Source: Colletes latitarsis (taxonomy: Eukaryota; Arthropoda; Insecta; Hymenoptera; Colletidae). Taken from it: 64,000 bases of DNA. The stretch spans positions 40,496,001 through 40,560,000 of the forward strand of contig NC_135136.1 in NCBI RefSeq assembly GCF_051014445.1, written 5' to 3'. The position numbers and the translations under genes are program-made. Position 1 is the first letter of the stretch, and every line of letters starts with the position of its first letter. Shown one piece after another: positions 14,401 through 27,100 of the stretch. The notes below the pieces were generated by a model. That model made no database searches, had not been told where the DNA came from, and saw only the letters and a list, made by a program, of their open reading frames with translations.

Positions 14401-14610
14401 GGTTCTCGGTGAAATATCGCGAGACCAACACGAAAATAGATCATCCGCGAGCTTTATTTAGACCGATATTAGGCGAAAGTAAATCGTAACGTGTGCTCGA
14501 TGTGTTCTCAGGCGGCGATAGAGCAAACGAGAATGCCCGGATGGAACTGCCCGGAAGCGGAGTCGATGAGAATGGCGTCCATCAGCGAGGGCAAACATTC
14601 GAATCAATAA
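5449..14610 (+). CDS. spi: Spitz-type EGF receptor ligand precursor (TGF-alpha-like), six coding exons
   Basis: This is a membrane-anchored EGFR ligand. In insects it is released by Rhomboid proteases in the secretory pathway and activates EGFR/Ras signalling in patterning. Coding exons: 5449-5524, 8988-9159, 12789-12850, 13205-13337, 13969-14077, 14512-14610; all junctions are GT-AG and in frame, giving 216 aa (Drosophila Spitz is about 234). Order: hydrophobic signal peptide (residues 1-25); proline/threonine-rich linker; one EGF domain split across exons 2-3, with six cysteines spaced C-x8-C-x5-C-x12-C-x-C-x8-C; then the juxtamembrane/transmembrane start TASIAGGATIAVF, which matches the ASIASGA-type Rhomboid recognition motif of Drosophila Spitz; a single membrane helix; and a basic cytoplasmic tail beginning HCKRKQKE. 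Spitz and Keren cannot be separated from this sequence. The frame is open upstream of 5449, so a longer N-terminus is possible, but the signal peptide favours this start. Intron 1 holds a transposable element. Confidence 0.93.
5525..8987 (+). other. spitz intron 1
   Basis: This 3.46 kb phase-1 intron has donor GTTAGT and acceptor CAACAG. Apart from the inverted-repeat element at 6798-7816 I see no gene, RNA or clear repeat in it. Confidence 0.8.
6798..7816. mobile_element. Inverted-repeat non-autonomous element, copy A (left end truncated)
   Basis: The right terminal repeat (about 7699-7816, ending in CACCCTGTA) is the reverse complement of the left end (about 6798-6890, from the AATATTAATAGAGG segment). 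Both contain the palindromically placed block TTCTAGAGGCCAAAATAAG or its complement. The outermost ~20 bases of the left repeat are missing compared with copies B and C. Inside are three degenerate ~110-bp direct modules (about 6906-7013, 7045-7153 and 7571-7679). Each runs from a TTTCAAATCAT-like start through a CAATTAC core to a GAGAAAAAAATTC-like end. No transposase frame is visible, so this is a MITE-like or internally deleted element. Copy C (32803-33829) is the same element in the opposite orientation. Confidence 0.8.
9160..12788 (+). other. spitz intron 2
   Basis: This 3.6 kb phase-2 intron lies within the EGF-domain coding sequence. It is CpG-rich with many short Arg/Ser-rich open frames on both strands, none with a recognisable domain. 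Possible enhancers cannot be called from one sequence. Confidence 0.7.
12851..14511 (+). other. spitz introns 3-5 (12851-13204, 13338-13968, 14078-14511)
   Basis: These three short introns separate the end of the EGF domain, the membrane-helix exon and the two cytoplasmic-tail exons. I see no other feature in them, except a weak mariner-end-like segment near 14330 that I did not accept. Confidence 0.75.
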
Positions 14611-17600
14611 TAGCCAATCTCGTGCCTAATTCCACGACACGAAACCCGAGGCGTCTAGGCCGTGGATCGCCGACAGACCGCGCGAGACGCGTCGTCGACG
14701 GAAGGGATCACGATACTCTCATCATCCAGCTTTCTGTCTCCGTCCATGGGCCATGTTTCGCGGCGGCGTACGAAGGAAAAAGAAAATATTATCGACGGTC
14801 GACCCGCGTGTATCGTCTTTGTTCCGTACCTGTCGCGTCTTACGTTCGCGAGGAGTCGAGACGTCGAAACGCGGACCGGATCCAAAAAGAATCGTCGATC
14901 GTCGGCCAGCGACGCATCGAATGAAGCGAACGAGATATCGAATCGATACCGTGGATCGGGAGATTCCCGTGGAGACCGATGATCCCGCGAGAAACAGCGG
15001 GAGAGCAACGTAGGATTAAAAAGGAAGTACGTAGCTTAACTTTAAATAGCTGGACCTTTCGGAAGAACAAAGGACGAAGATGGTGGAAGAAAGGGAAGCT
15101 TAAAAATAAAGCTCGCCGATCTGGGCGAAACTCGATAGAGAAAGAGAGAGAGAAAGTATTAGAGAAAACACCGTAAATAATTGTTCCTATCCGATGAAAC
15201 GAATAGTTTAGACCAGACAATAATAATCAGAAAATAATCAGTATAAAAATCAGTGGATGTCAGTTGTTGGGAAATATCCTACGAGTCGCGTAGTCGAAAC
15301 ATTTTTTTTTTCGCGAAAATTAACCACGGAAAAGATCGCTTTGCAATTGTTTTTCTTTTGTTGTTTTTTCTTCTTCTACCGATCGTCGAAAGTTCCGAGT
15401 TCGGCGCAAGTTCCTCAACGCGAATCATCGCCACTCAAACGCAAAAAATAGAACGATTCGCGCGTCGAAAATACTAGAGATACAGGGGCGCTCTCGAAGC
15501 GAGAATCAAGAACCCAAGAGAACACCTACGTTCCGCCGTCTCGGAAGTTCCGGTTAAATCGCTGGTGAACGATTATCACGAATTTCTGTTTATTTCAGAG
15601 ACGCAGACACGAGGCTTGCTCGCAAGCAGTTTCACTTGTAAATGTGTGTATAACGCGTACTGTCCATTCAATACAGACGTTATTTATTTATTTCAGTCCT
15701 ACGTGTTAAGGTATACGTATTTTCGTCCGTTTCGTTCGCACAATGCACCGCAGCCGGTCGAACTAATTAGGGAAATCCTTGTCGATTAACTTTAAATTAT
15801 TGCGCGTGTTAACGCCGTTCAAAAGAATCAGAGGATCGAGCGGCGAAGTGTAAATCGTTTAATTTCGTCTGAAAGCTTTCGTTTGTTCCCTCGGTCGCGC
15901 GAGATCTTCTAATTATTTTGAGCGTCGATTGTACAGGTTTGATTCTCGAAATTGTCGAACGCTTTAATTGTTTCGAACGGCGGTGTAATTTGGCGAGATC
16001 GCGTATCGAGAGGGCGCAGAAGACGCTCGATGCGTGGTCCCCTGTGTGTGGTCCGTGCGGCGCGGGAAACAAGAGCCTCGGTACGGTGTTCGTTAACTAT
16101 TAATCGGTTAAATTCTAATGGCGGAAAACGGGGAAACGATCGGTGGCGTGGTCTCGCGCGAGCTGATCCCGCCCACTCGCCCTTCGCTTGTAAATAGTAA
16201 ATTATCCGTGCAAGGGTCGCGACCGTTCGATTCGTTCTCCGTTGAATTTATCTGACGAGTAATTATCCCGTTTGTAGCGGACAAACTACAATCATGACGC
16301 TCTCGTTAAGCTCTCGTGTGTGACGCCTGTTAAGTGTGTTCAGTGTGACGTTCGACGACAAATAAATTTATCGGGAGACGAGTCGACCGGGTGACAGGGT
16401 TGATCGCTCGCGCGACGGGACGCGTCGCGACGCGGAAGCCGACGAAAATAACCGCGCGCGATCTCGCGAGTTTCGAAAGACACCGAACGCGAGATGTTCC
16501 TCGCGCCACGCCGCCGACGCCGACGTCGACGCCGTCTCGAGGATAGAAGAGAGGCGCGAGCGATATTTTTTTTCTCGTCGTTCGTACTCCGACGCACTCG
16601 AGAGAATCTATCTGTATTCGACGGCGATTTGTATATTTGTAGATACCGCGGAGTGAAAGAGAAGCTTCCAAACGCTCTATGCATCGTCTTGCTCCTCTTG
16701 TGTCCAACGCGTCGCGATCGGTACGACCGCGCTTATTGGTTTCGCGTCGTTTCGTCGGTCGTTTTCTCCATGGGCTTTACGGTGGGAAAATTGGAATCCT
16801 GAAGAAGCCGAGATTCGACGGCGGGACGAGACGAGTCGCGACAAAAGAGGAGCGTGGCCTAAGAGAGAAGTGTGTTTCACGGGGACGAAGCCCGAATAAT
16901 TTATAAATAGTCCTAATTAACGTGGAGAAACCGCGTGATTCTAATTTAATTCCTTACCCCTTCGAAAACCCCCCCGACCCCCCCTCACGTCGTACGTCTC
17001 ATACTTTGTACTTGGTTCCTAATTTATTCTTATTTTCGTAATTATTAATTGTCACGATTTAACTATTATTACTAATCACGATCATTAGTTACGATCGAAC
17101 AATTTATTCATTTTTATTATTACTATCGATCGTTCGATTAATCAATTAATTCCTAATAACTAGCTCGCGTATTTGGTTAACGATACGTTTTAAGGACACG
17201 ATTTATTATTTATGGAAACAAAAAAAAAAAAAATGAGAAAGAAACTAAAAAACGGAAAGAAGCACGCAATATACGACGCGAGTGCCCGGCGAGCTGAACC
17301 GCGATCGAAGGAGGCATCGGAGTGTGGCGCCTGTGTTGTTCTCCAATTGGAAAAGCCCATTATCCGGTAAAAAAAAAGAAAAAAAAGAAAAAAAAATAGA
17401 AAGAAAAACGATCTTCCTTGCGGCGGCGCGGCAAAATGCAAAACGAATTCGTACGATTCGTCGAACGAAGCTTGTCCGGAGGGATCTAACGAGTTCGAGT
17501 AATTGTTGCCGATCGATGATCGTCGATTTACCTTTATCCTTTCGGGAACGAGCCGATCGGTTTGCAAATTACGAAAACAAATTTCATCGTGGACTAGCAA

Positions 17601-18630
17601 TTACTCGAACGCGAGCAGCGGATGGCCGATCGCTGAAATTTCGCAGAGCGATCGAAGGAAGATCGTGGGTGGACCGACGATCGTCGGCTAGTAGCGTAAA
17701 ATATCGTCGTCGCGAACGAGTGATTGCCCGAGACACGCCGTTTCTTCAATTTCCGTTAACCGATCCCAAGGAACAGATCCGCCCGCGTTTATCTTTACTT
17801 TGGAAATCGTTATTCGTTCACCGTGGATCGTTGGTCGAGTGCAATGGCTCGGGCTCGCGATTCGACGATATATCGTTTAAGCGTGCAGACAAGTGGTGGC
17901 ATTTTAGTACATCAGACAGCGCCGTAGCCGTGTTATCGCGAAGATCAAGACGAAGAAGAGTACCGAGGAGAGGGAAGGAGAGAAAGAGAGAGAGAGAGCG
18001 AAAATGATGTCGCTGGGACGAGAAAAAAAATCGGTTGGTTCAGAGACGAAAGAAATTCAAACAATTTTCTTTGGTACGCGTCACACGCCGAGTAGAACTG
18101 TCTTTGAAAGAACTTTTGGGGGTTTGTGCGTGTGGGGTTGGCCGTACCGGTCGATCGAAACGACTCGTGGACGTCGGAATCGTTAAATTCGCGACGGGCT
18201 CGGTTCGTCGTACCGATCGACTCCGTTCGACCATGTTATCCACCCTTTCTTGGTTTGCCTCTTTGCGTTCCCGAATATCTCTGTCTTCTTCTTCTTGTTG
18301 TTTTCATTTTGCATTTTCCTTTTTTAATTTCCGGACGGAAATCTTCGCGCCCAGAGACACGCGGAAGGTTTCCAGACGAAATTTCTTTCGTGAATTGCGT
18401 GCGCTTTAAAATGACGGCGGATGGTAGGTACCCCCGTCCGACATACCAAATCCGTACTCTATCGCGCGGTATGCTGTTCGTTGTAAATGTACCAAAGACA
18501 ATGTCGATTAACTGACAAATAAGTAGTTTATTTAATGAAAAATGATGTGAAAACGGAGAACCGTGAGAGAAGAGGCGCGCTCGCCCGCGTACGCTCTTTA
18601 GAAAGAGCAAGAACGATTAAATGCGGGACA

Positions 18631-18697
18631 CATATATGTATATATAAATATAAATACGTGTATGTATATTTATATATATATGTATAGACATTATATA
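18631..18697. repeat. TA/CATA-rich simple repeat
   Basis: Alternating TATA/TGTATA units are directly visible. It is an ordinary AT microsatellite. Confidence 0.8.
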
Positions 18698-18863
18698 CGA
18701 AAGTTATCTATCCAAAGGAAGCTGCTAAAGTGTCATTTAGCTAGACGAGATTGATCACTGGATCCGCAATGTTGCATCGAAACATTGTTATTATTTTTGT
18801 AAAGAAAACCATGTACATGTATTAACTTAGCGTGCTCTGCGTATGGAAGCTTACGATATGTTG

Positions 18864-18966
18864 ATTATTATTATTATTGCTATTATTATTATTATTATTA
18901 TCTATTTTTATTATTATTATTATCTATTATTATTATGATTATGATTATTATTATTATTATTATTAT
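18864..18966. repeat. (ATT)n microsatellite
   Basis: About 100 bases of ATT units are interrupted by CTATTTTT, CTATT and GATTATG variants. It lies immediately before an AATAAA site. Confidence 0.9.
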
Positions 18967-18975
18967 ATTGAAAGG

Positions 18976-18981
18976 AATAAA
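18976..18981 (+). terminator. Candidate distal poly(A) signal of spitz
   Basis: AATAAA on the + strand just after the ATT microsatellite, 4.4 kb past the spitz stop codon. Use of this site is unproven; an earlier site near 15106 is an alternative. Confidence 0.3.
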
Positions 18982-21013
18982 AACTTGTAATCTTGTTTCC
19001 CGAAATGTTTAAATAGCATAAATATCGAGATCTTACACGTTACCATTTTTATACTTCATTCGTTTTTCCCGCCTGCCTTCGTTCGACGTCCAACCAGAGA
19101 TTCTAACCCTAACGAGAAACTGGTTCGATTTTCGGTTTCATATAGGAAAGACTTGGGCATGTTGATATATTCTTCGGTTTTCGATTTCTGTAATTTTAAT
19201 TCGAGTTAATTACTTTATTCTAATATACGGTTAACCTCCTACGATTCATCTCCGAACGAAATCTAACCATGCAGAAAAGGTTAAAGAATCGATAAAAGAA
19301 GCTAGACACGCGTAGTACAAAGAGATATCGTAAAAAGAAAAAATAATTATGCAGTACAAATGTTTCTATTTTTCATCTTACCGTTTTGAATACACTGTCA
19401 ATGCGTTGTTGGAATTTTTCCGATTATAACAAACCCAAATACTACACAAATCAAATAACTTTTAACTAACTTGACACGTATAATATTAATATACATAATT
19501 GATATGTAGTGTTTAGACTCTAATTTTAAAATGTATTTTGACCAGTTCTCAAAGTACTGTACGTTGCCTAATAAAAGCGCGGGCAACCAGTAACCATTAT
19601 GGCGGCCAACTTCGTTAGTCAAGGATATGTCTAAAGAAAAAACTAATATCAACGTATTAAATGACAATGCAAAAAATAAGTACTTGAAAAAACGACAAAA
19701 AATAAAATAAATAACGTGTAATAGACGTAGGGTTTCTAATCAAAATATATAATATTCTATTACAACATTTGATTCGCGTTTGGACCTCGGCAGTACTTCC
19801 GGTGTAACGGTTTCGGCTAGTACAATATTGGCAATTTTAAAACTATCGTACAAGCGGGAATCTCGTCGTTTAATTTCGGATAAAATGTTAAATTGGTAAC
19901 GTTATATAAGCCAGATTCATAAAAGAAGTAAGGTGAATTATAAGTGAACGGAATTTAACTTACGAATCGAACAATCTCTTCACGAAAGTGCTTGAATACT
20001 TGAGTTCCATTTTGATTGCGCGAATGTTCGTTACAGTGTATCCGATCACCTTTAAATTGCAGTGCTTTAAAACGATCGTATAAGAGTCGAAACTTATCGT
20101 TTGAATTGATAATTATCGTTTACGTAATGTTAATATAACGGTTGAGAAAATTAAGTTACGTCGAACCAGCAAATTTCAATCTATTCTATCCGTGCACCAC
20201 CAGCAGATTAGACTTCCCGTGGCGGTTCAGGGAAACGTTCGCTTCATACCGGCTGGAAATTGCTGAGCTATGTAAGTCCATACACTTCCTAATTACTATT
20301 TAATGTTCATTACTCCGATAATGAACGCTATCCTGAGTCCAGGTCAATGGCCTTATTCGCGCGATAGACCGGAATCTTATGAATATTCAATCGCCGGTCC
20401 GACCAATGTTACGTTTCACTGCATCTTTCCCTATGCAGATTTTGCATTCGAAATGTTCGAGATCGCTCAAGTTACGTAACTTGTACAATTATAAGTTGTA
20501 TAATATTAGGCAAACTTAGTTACTAAACGTACGAAAAGATTAAACTCAAACACGAAGAAATAAAAAGTCAATTTTTAACTTTATTATATAATAAAATGAT
20601 TCCTTTTTTTATGGCAATATAAAGTAAAGTTACTAGGCTTCATGCGCAAAAAGTAATTCATTGATATTTAGAAGCATGCTTTCACTTATGAAATGCTCTC
20701 TTTGGTATGCCAAAGTTGTTAGTTTTTATGTATATTAACATATTAATTTTATATTATGTTGACTTGTTTGAAACATACTGTAAATTTGTTCTTAACGGGA
20801 CGCATACAATCAATATACATATATATATACATACGTAATACAGTCGCACTTTAATCTTGAAAAGAAGATTAATTATATAAAAAGTACATCATACGTTTCA
20901 ACAAACAAAGTAAAGGAACTTTTACAATAATTGTCACGATTAAGTGTTATGGTAATGTTAAAACTGTTACAGTAATTCTTCAGTTTTAAATGTTATAGAA
21001 ACATTGCCAAGAT
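18982..21013. other. Intergenic region between the convergent spitz and ICE1 genes
   Basis: About 2 kb without a supportable gene. The segment 20170-20440 is less AT-rich than its surroundings and has exon-like GT/AG sites (for example GTAAGT near 20273), but no frame of useful length; it could be a noncoding exon or a conserved regulatory element. The 89-codon minus-strand frame at 19398-19667 has no domain. Confidence 0.5.
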
Positions 21014-21019
21014 TTTATT
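21014..21019 (-). terminator. Likely poly(A) signal of ICE1
   Basis: AATAAA on the minus strand (TTTATT on the + strand), about 120 bases past the ICE1 stop codon. Confidence 0.55.
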
Positions 21020-21141
21020 CAATTAACGACAAAGAAATAAAAAGTCAACAGAACATGAACATAAACGTTTAAACTTTTAAATAATATAAATTATTTAATT
21101 AAATATCACAAAATTCGTGTCATCTGAGTTAGAAAGAACAG

Positions 21142-24100
21142 TTATGTTTTACACTGTTTACGCGATTGCCATAAGGATAGTTTCTTTCTTAAATAGCATG
21201 TCCAGAAGTCTAATTGACGAGAATTGAATAGTCCATTGAGCTGTACTGTAGTTCGAGTACAAAGAGGTGCAGTTGGGGTCCAATTCATTATAGTATACAC
21301 TACATTCTTGAATCTATGTCTAGACAAGCTCAGCAATGCTGAGATTATACCTTCTTGTTGTTCTTCTGATCCTAATTAAGAATACAAACGGTACATTAGC
21401 AGAATGTTCGGTACTATGTGTGAAGTAAATATAGAATTAATTGAATGAAAATACCTTCGCCAGATTTGCTTAAGTCACATAATTGTTCAACAATTCCACT
21501 GACCACATTATCGTTGTCTGCTACTGGAAACGCACGCATAAGATTACCTAAAATAAGAAATTTCTTAACAAAAAAAGTTCAAACTTAAATGTTTCCCATT
21601 TTATTGAATGCGAGACTTACCAAGCAAACAAAATGCTCTGTACTGGCTCGGTAGTTTATTATTAATTATCATTGGTAATAGTGCACTTTGAATGATGTTC
21701 TTGTACGTCCACGCTGTGCCCTCTTTCTTTGCCAAAAGTATAATGGCTGTTTCTATTTCAACACTAGACTTTTCTAGGAGATAAATTGATTCGAATTAAC
21801 TTATCTATATTAAATTAAATTTGAAATAAAATAATGTTTGTTTACCCTGAAGAGCTGTTAAAAGTTCTTTCAACACATCTTTCGAAACTGTTCCCATTTG
21901 ATAATTATAAAATACTGATACTAAATTCTTCAGGGCGCTGAGTTTGGGAAAGTTCTGGGCCTGTTGTGCCATGATGAGATGCGCCATACATTTTGGCAAA
22001 AGTTCTGTAAATGATAAACAGTAAATACAGGACAATTAATTTCTAAATTATTCGATTCGCTTCCAATTATTAAGAATCTATCCTAAAAGTTGTACACACC
22101 ATTACTTGTTTCACTATTTGGGAATACTTCTGGCCAACAGGTGAATACTGTATATAAAACAATTGTTGCATTAAGTCCCAAACAATACAGAGCATCGCAA
22201 CAAAATATCCTTACTCTTTCTCTGTCTTTCTTTATTCGCGCTAGAACGGTGTACATCCTAGCAAGTGACTCCACGATTGGCTTCTAAACATGCAAAAATA
22301 TTATCATGAATTGTCTTATTAAATTTCAATGCAACAGATTAAAATGTCCAAGAAAAATTGAAACCTCTATTGTCTGGTTAATTCTATACAGTTTGTATTC
22401 TATGCCAGCCTGAACGAATTGAAAAATCATTGGCTTTGATCCTTCTAAATCAACTAATAACGCAACAATTCTTTGCTGTGTTATTGTCATTAACGGTGCA
22501 GGTGGTGTGTGAGTGTTATCTAAACTCTTCTCGCATTCTTCCAGTGTACTCAATAAATCCACGATTCCTCTAGAATTGTATAACACGTTAATAATTGCTT
22601 GCATCGTGTTTACGTCTTTACGCCAACGTTATAAAACATTTATTGTTATAAATATGGGTGTACTACGATACTAACTTTGCTATGATACGAGGAGTGCAGG
22701 TAGATTTCAATTTTTCAATTACATCCCAATGTACAGATGTTTCCCAGTCACCATCCACGAGCCTTTTTAATTGCTTTTTTACAAATTTATCTAAAATAGA
22801 CATAATACATATATACTGACTGCATACTTCTATTTTTTAAGAATTAATTGACAAAAGCACTCTTACTTGTTATTGAATAAATATGCAGATGATTTTTAAA
22901 TTGATTTTTACAGCTTTTATTTTGAAATCTACTTTCACTAATATACTGATGCAGTTTCATAAGCGGATGATGTGATGTTAATGTAATCATTGCATTAGAA
23001 TTTAGTTGCTCTGTACAGACATTCATTGCATCTTCAATGTTCAAGTTTCTTTCTTTTGTATCATTTTTTTGACCATTAATTGATTGTATACATTTTGAAT
23101 TTGAAAACGAATAACTGGAATCGTATGAATGCTCGATCTTTATAATATTTTGGATACTTTCGCTAGATATTTCAAAGTCAGTTTCAGAAACAGCACGACT
23201 TCCACGGTAATTACATTTGTCATGATTAAGTTGAAAGTCTGCCTCACAAAACGATTCTTTTCCTAAATTGTGAGGTTCATTAAAATTTGAATTTTCAATT
23301 ATTTCAGCAGGTTGCTCATTTACATTATCCCTTGTTCGATTATTGCAACATGAAAGGGACTCATTTTCATTCTCCTGTTTTAAACTTTCACGCTCCTCGT
23401 TCGATTCAATCTCCATTTCATTTAATTCCATTACTTTTTCGGGCGTATCATTCATAATGGACTTAGAAAGGGTAGTAGAATTATCAGAACAATCCACTTC
23501 TGTACTCGATGAAGTTCGTATTTCCAAATCATTTTCGGATGAATGTTTAATGTCAGCAATAAATACTTCATCAACATTATTATTTTTTATAACATTTGTT
23601 ATGTTAGAATTTGTTATACTTACACAATTTGGTTTTAACTCCTCTACTCCGTTATTACATTTCTTTTCTAACGCTGCATTACTGTCATCCTTCACAATTT
23701 CCTGCATAGCTGAAAATGGCTCATTGAATGTTTGCTTTATTGTGTTTCCATCAATTTTAGTACTATTATCAGCACCGACTTGTGATGTCATTGTATTTCT
23801 TATACTTTTTACTAAACGTTTTCCGACCTGTGAATTCTTTTGTTTGGTTGTTGTGCTTTTAGGTACATGTGCGATACGAGCTCTTTTTCTAGGTATACAA
23901 CAATTATCATTGTTATTAGACTCCGTTTTATTGACTAAATGATTTTGTTCTTGTGGAATGTTAGAATTTTCGTGGTTACAGTTTTGTACTTGATGGTTTG
24001 AAACATTCTGATTCACCTTTTTAATTTGACTGTTCTTTCTTAAATTTCTTAGTTTTGTAAATAAATCTTTTCGGCCACCGCGCTTGTTCGAGTCCTGACG

Positions 24101-27100
24101 TTCACTTATTTTCCTCTTTCTGGTAGAATACACGTTGTTAAAGGTAGATTTAGTTTGAGAAATTGCACCATTAAAATGGGAAACTTTTGTTCCCTTTTCA
24201 TCCTCCGTTTTATCGTTGTGTTCATTTAAATTTAGTATTTCGGAATTAATACTTGTGCCAATTAATTCATTAGATTTAATCCTCTTTCTGGTAGAATACA
24301 CGTTGTTAAAGGTAGATTTAGCTTGAGAAATTGCACCATTAAAATGAGAAACTTCTGTTTCTTTTTCATCCTCCGTTTTATCGTTGCGTTCATCTGAGTT
24401 TAGTATTTCGGAATTAATACTTGTGTCTATCAATTCGTTAGATTTAATTACTTTCATAGGGGATTTCTCTACAGACCGAAGCTTTCCCGACTTAACATTT
24501 TCAGTGAAAAATGATATATTTTGTATAGAAGACTTTGCTTCTATCATATTGTTACACTTCCTCGCATTTGAACATGCTCTTACATCTAATTCGAGTTGTT
24601 TAGAAGATTCGATCGAATCTGACAATATTCCTGAGTCGGTTTCACCCCCTATAGATTTAACAGACTCAACAGAGTTTCGTATGGCTTGTACACTTCCGGG
24701 TTCATCTATATCGGTAGACTGAGTGGAACATGTTTTCAAATGATTGCTAGATTTCGAACGAGAAGTAGACATTTCTACACGCGATACATTTTTCCCCTCC
24801 ATTCTAACATCTGTATTTATGCGAGGACTATCGTTAAATAAAACATCGTATGAATCTGTATCGGAATCAGTAATTGACTTATCTAAAGCTTCCGTTTCAT
24901 TTGGCACCAAATTAGATTTATTGAGCAGCATAGAATGCCGATGTTTACATTTCTTTGATCTCTTCCTGTTAGGACTCGGTTCGATTTTTTCCACGACTGA
25001 CTCAACTTTCCAAGAACCAGTACACCCACTTTGCAACCTCTTTCTAGGTTTTAACCGAGACAATTTATATTTATTCAAATTTTTATTACTACATTTATTT
25101 ACATTAAATTGTCTCTTTGCCTTGTTATCATAAATGTCGGACATTGCCTTCCACATCTCGATCAAATTCAACTGCATAGAATTATTAGTGTTATACATGC
25201 AACAAGGACTTGGATGTTTGTGTTGCCAAAAGTTATTGCTCTCTTCCAATTTCCTTTTATTGAATTTCTTCTTTATCTTTATTTCTAGCGTGTCTATCCT
25301 CTTTTGTAACGAAGAAATAAGTGACAATGAAGATGCTATATCTTTCGAATGATTGTTCGGTTCAGTTATATTTGGGTTTGCCAATAACAGAGGATTAACC
25401 GGCATCGGTCCAATATAATAGCTACTTTGGTTCATTAAATCGGAACTTTGAGGAAAATTATTGCAATAATTTGCATGGTTTAATCCAATTGGTGCATGCG
25501 AATGTAAAAGGCTCGTATTCATAAAGTCTGATTCATTGTTTTGATTCTGTAAATGCGGCGATGGTGTTCCAGACATTACCAATAAGTTTTCAGTTTTCCA
25601 GTGTTTGCTGTTAACGTCTAAAATAATATAATTTTTTAATATTAATCTTTTTTCTATGCAAACGCGCTTTAAATAATACCTTACCTGTTGATATTTGTAA
25701 AGGTGGTGACGCCTTTTTGGAAGGAGAAGAAATTTGTTCGATAATCCTAGGACACGATTTCGTCATAATATTGCATATTTTTTCAAGGGGTGCTGGTTCT
25801 AATAGCACTTCACATTTCGCACAAAATATGGGATATATGTCGTCTTTTACTTTATAAAATTCAGCGGTCATTATACATTTATCCGCGACTTCCGGCTGTT
25901 GCACTATTTCGTCATTAGCAGCTATTGTATTTGTTCCAATGTCTTTCATTTTTACTTCTATAAAAAAAATAGAATTACATTTATATTAATTTGTATTACT
26001 TTCTGGTTTTGTATGGTTCATTCGACTTACTGTTATTATTATTGTTGCTATTTTCTACAGAAATTTGCTTTTCCATTTTTTTAATCTTCATATCATAAGA
26101 TTTCTTAACATTTTTTAATTCCTGTTCTAATTCCTTAACTTTCACTGAAAAGGAAATTTTATGTTTTGGAAGTTAAAATGGGCATCTGTAATATATTGTT
26201 AAATTCTACATGGGTTAGATAATGGAACTTACTTTGTAAAGAAGATTTTTCTAAATCATACTCCATAATCTTTTCATTTTGTTGTCCATCTGTATCTTTT
26301 ATTTTACATATTAATTGTTGTATATACTGTTGGTCTGCTGCTGTCTTTATTTGATATTCATTCACTTGTGTTGTCAAAGTTTCAATATTTTTCTTATACT
26401 CGGTATTTTGCTGGAAGAAAGAGATTTATTCCACAAAAAATAATACATTATTATAGAAAGAATCTTTAGGAGTTGTATAGCACAATACTTACAAGTTCCA
26501 ATTTAATAACTTTGGCCAATGTAGAATTATAATTACATGTAACTTTTTTTGTTTGCTTAGTTGCTGCATCCAAATCTGTTTTTAATCGCTCACATTCTTT
26601 CAATTTATCATTATATTGTTTAATGACTTCACTATAAAAATATTATTTCTTAAATTTTCTCGTATAAAACGATATACAGGGTGTTCGACCAACCCCGGGA
26701 AAAATTTTAATGGGAGATTCTAGAGGTCAAAATAAGACGAAAATCAAGGATACTAATTTGTTGATTGACGCTTCGTTAAAAAGTTATAGAAACATTTCCG
26801 GCCACACGGTATATTTTTGTTAAAGAATTTTTTTCTCGAAACTGGGTAGGATTTCGAGGGTATGTCTAATCACCAAAAATGATTATAATTGACCCCCGCA
26901 ACTGAAAATAATTTTTCCGTGAATGATTTGAAATTTTTTAATTTATTTTTTTAATAACTTTTTAACGAAGCCTCAATCAACAAATTGATATTCTTGATTT
27001 TCGTCTTATTTTGGCCTCTAGAATCTCCCATTAAAATTTTTCCCACGGGTGGCCAAACACCCTATATACTGGGTACCTCAGATTTCAATAGCAAAATGTT

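Larger units (their letters stand above)
14611..18975 (+). other. spitz 3' UTR and/or flank
   Basis: This stretch follows the spitz stop codon. It contains AATAAA-type sites near 15106 and at 18976-18981, so the 3' UTR could be short (about 0.5 kb) or long (about 4.4 kb). A 241-codon open frame at 17282-18007 is Arg/Lys/Ser-rich, without domains or splice support, and I do not accept it as a gene. The region grades from CpG-rich to AT-rich and ends in microsatellites. Confidence 0.5.

Noticed and set aside
17282..18007. 241-codon + strand open frame
   Set aside because: Arg/Lys/Ser-rich translation from CpG-rich, purine-rich DNA downstream of spitz; no domain, and other frames nearby are equally open.
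20170..20440. Exon-like block with splice-type sites between spitz and ICE1
   Set aside because: No reading frame of useful length and no partner exon; could be noncoding, but nothing supports a specific call.
23343..25352. Several + strand frames opposite ICE1 exon 7
   Set aside because: Phe/Ser-rich mirror images of the Lys/Asn/Glu-rich ICE1 coding strand.
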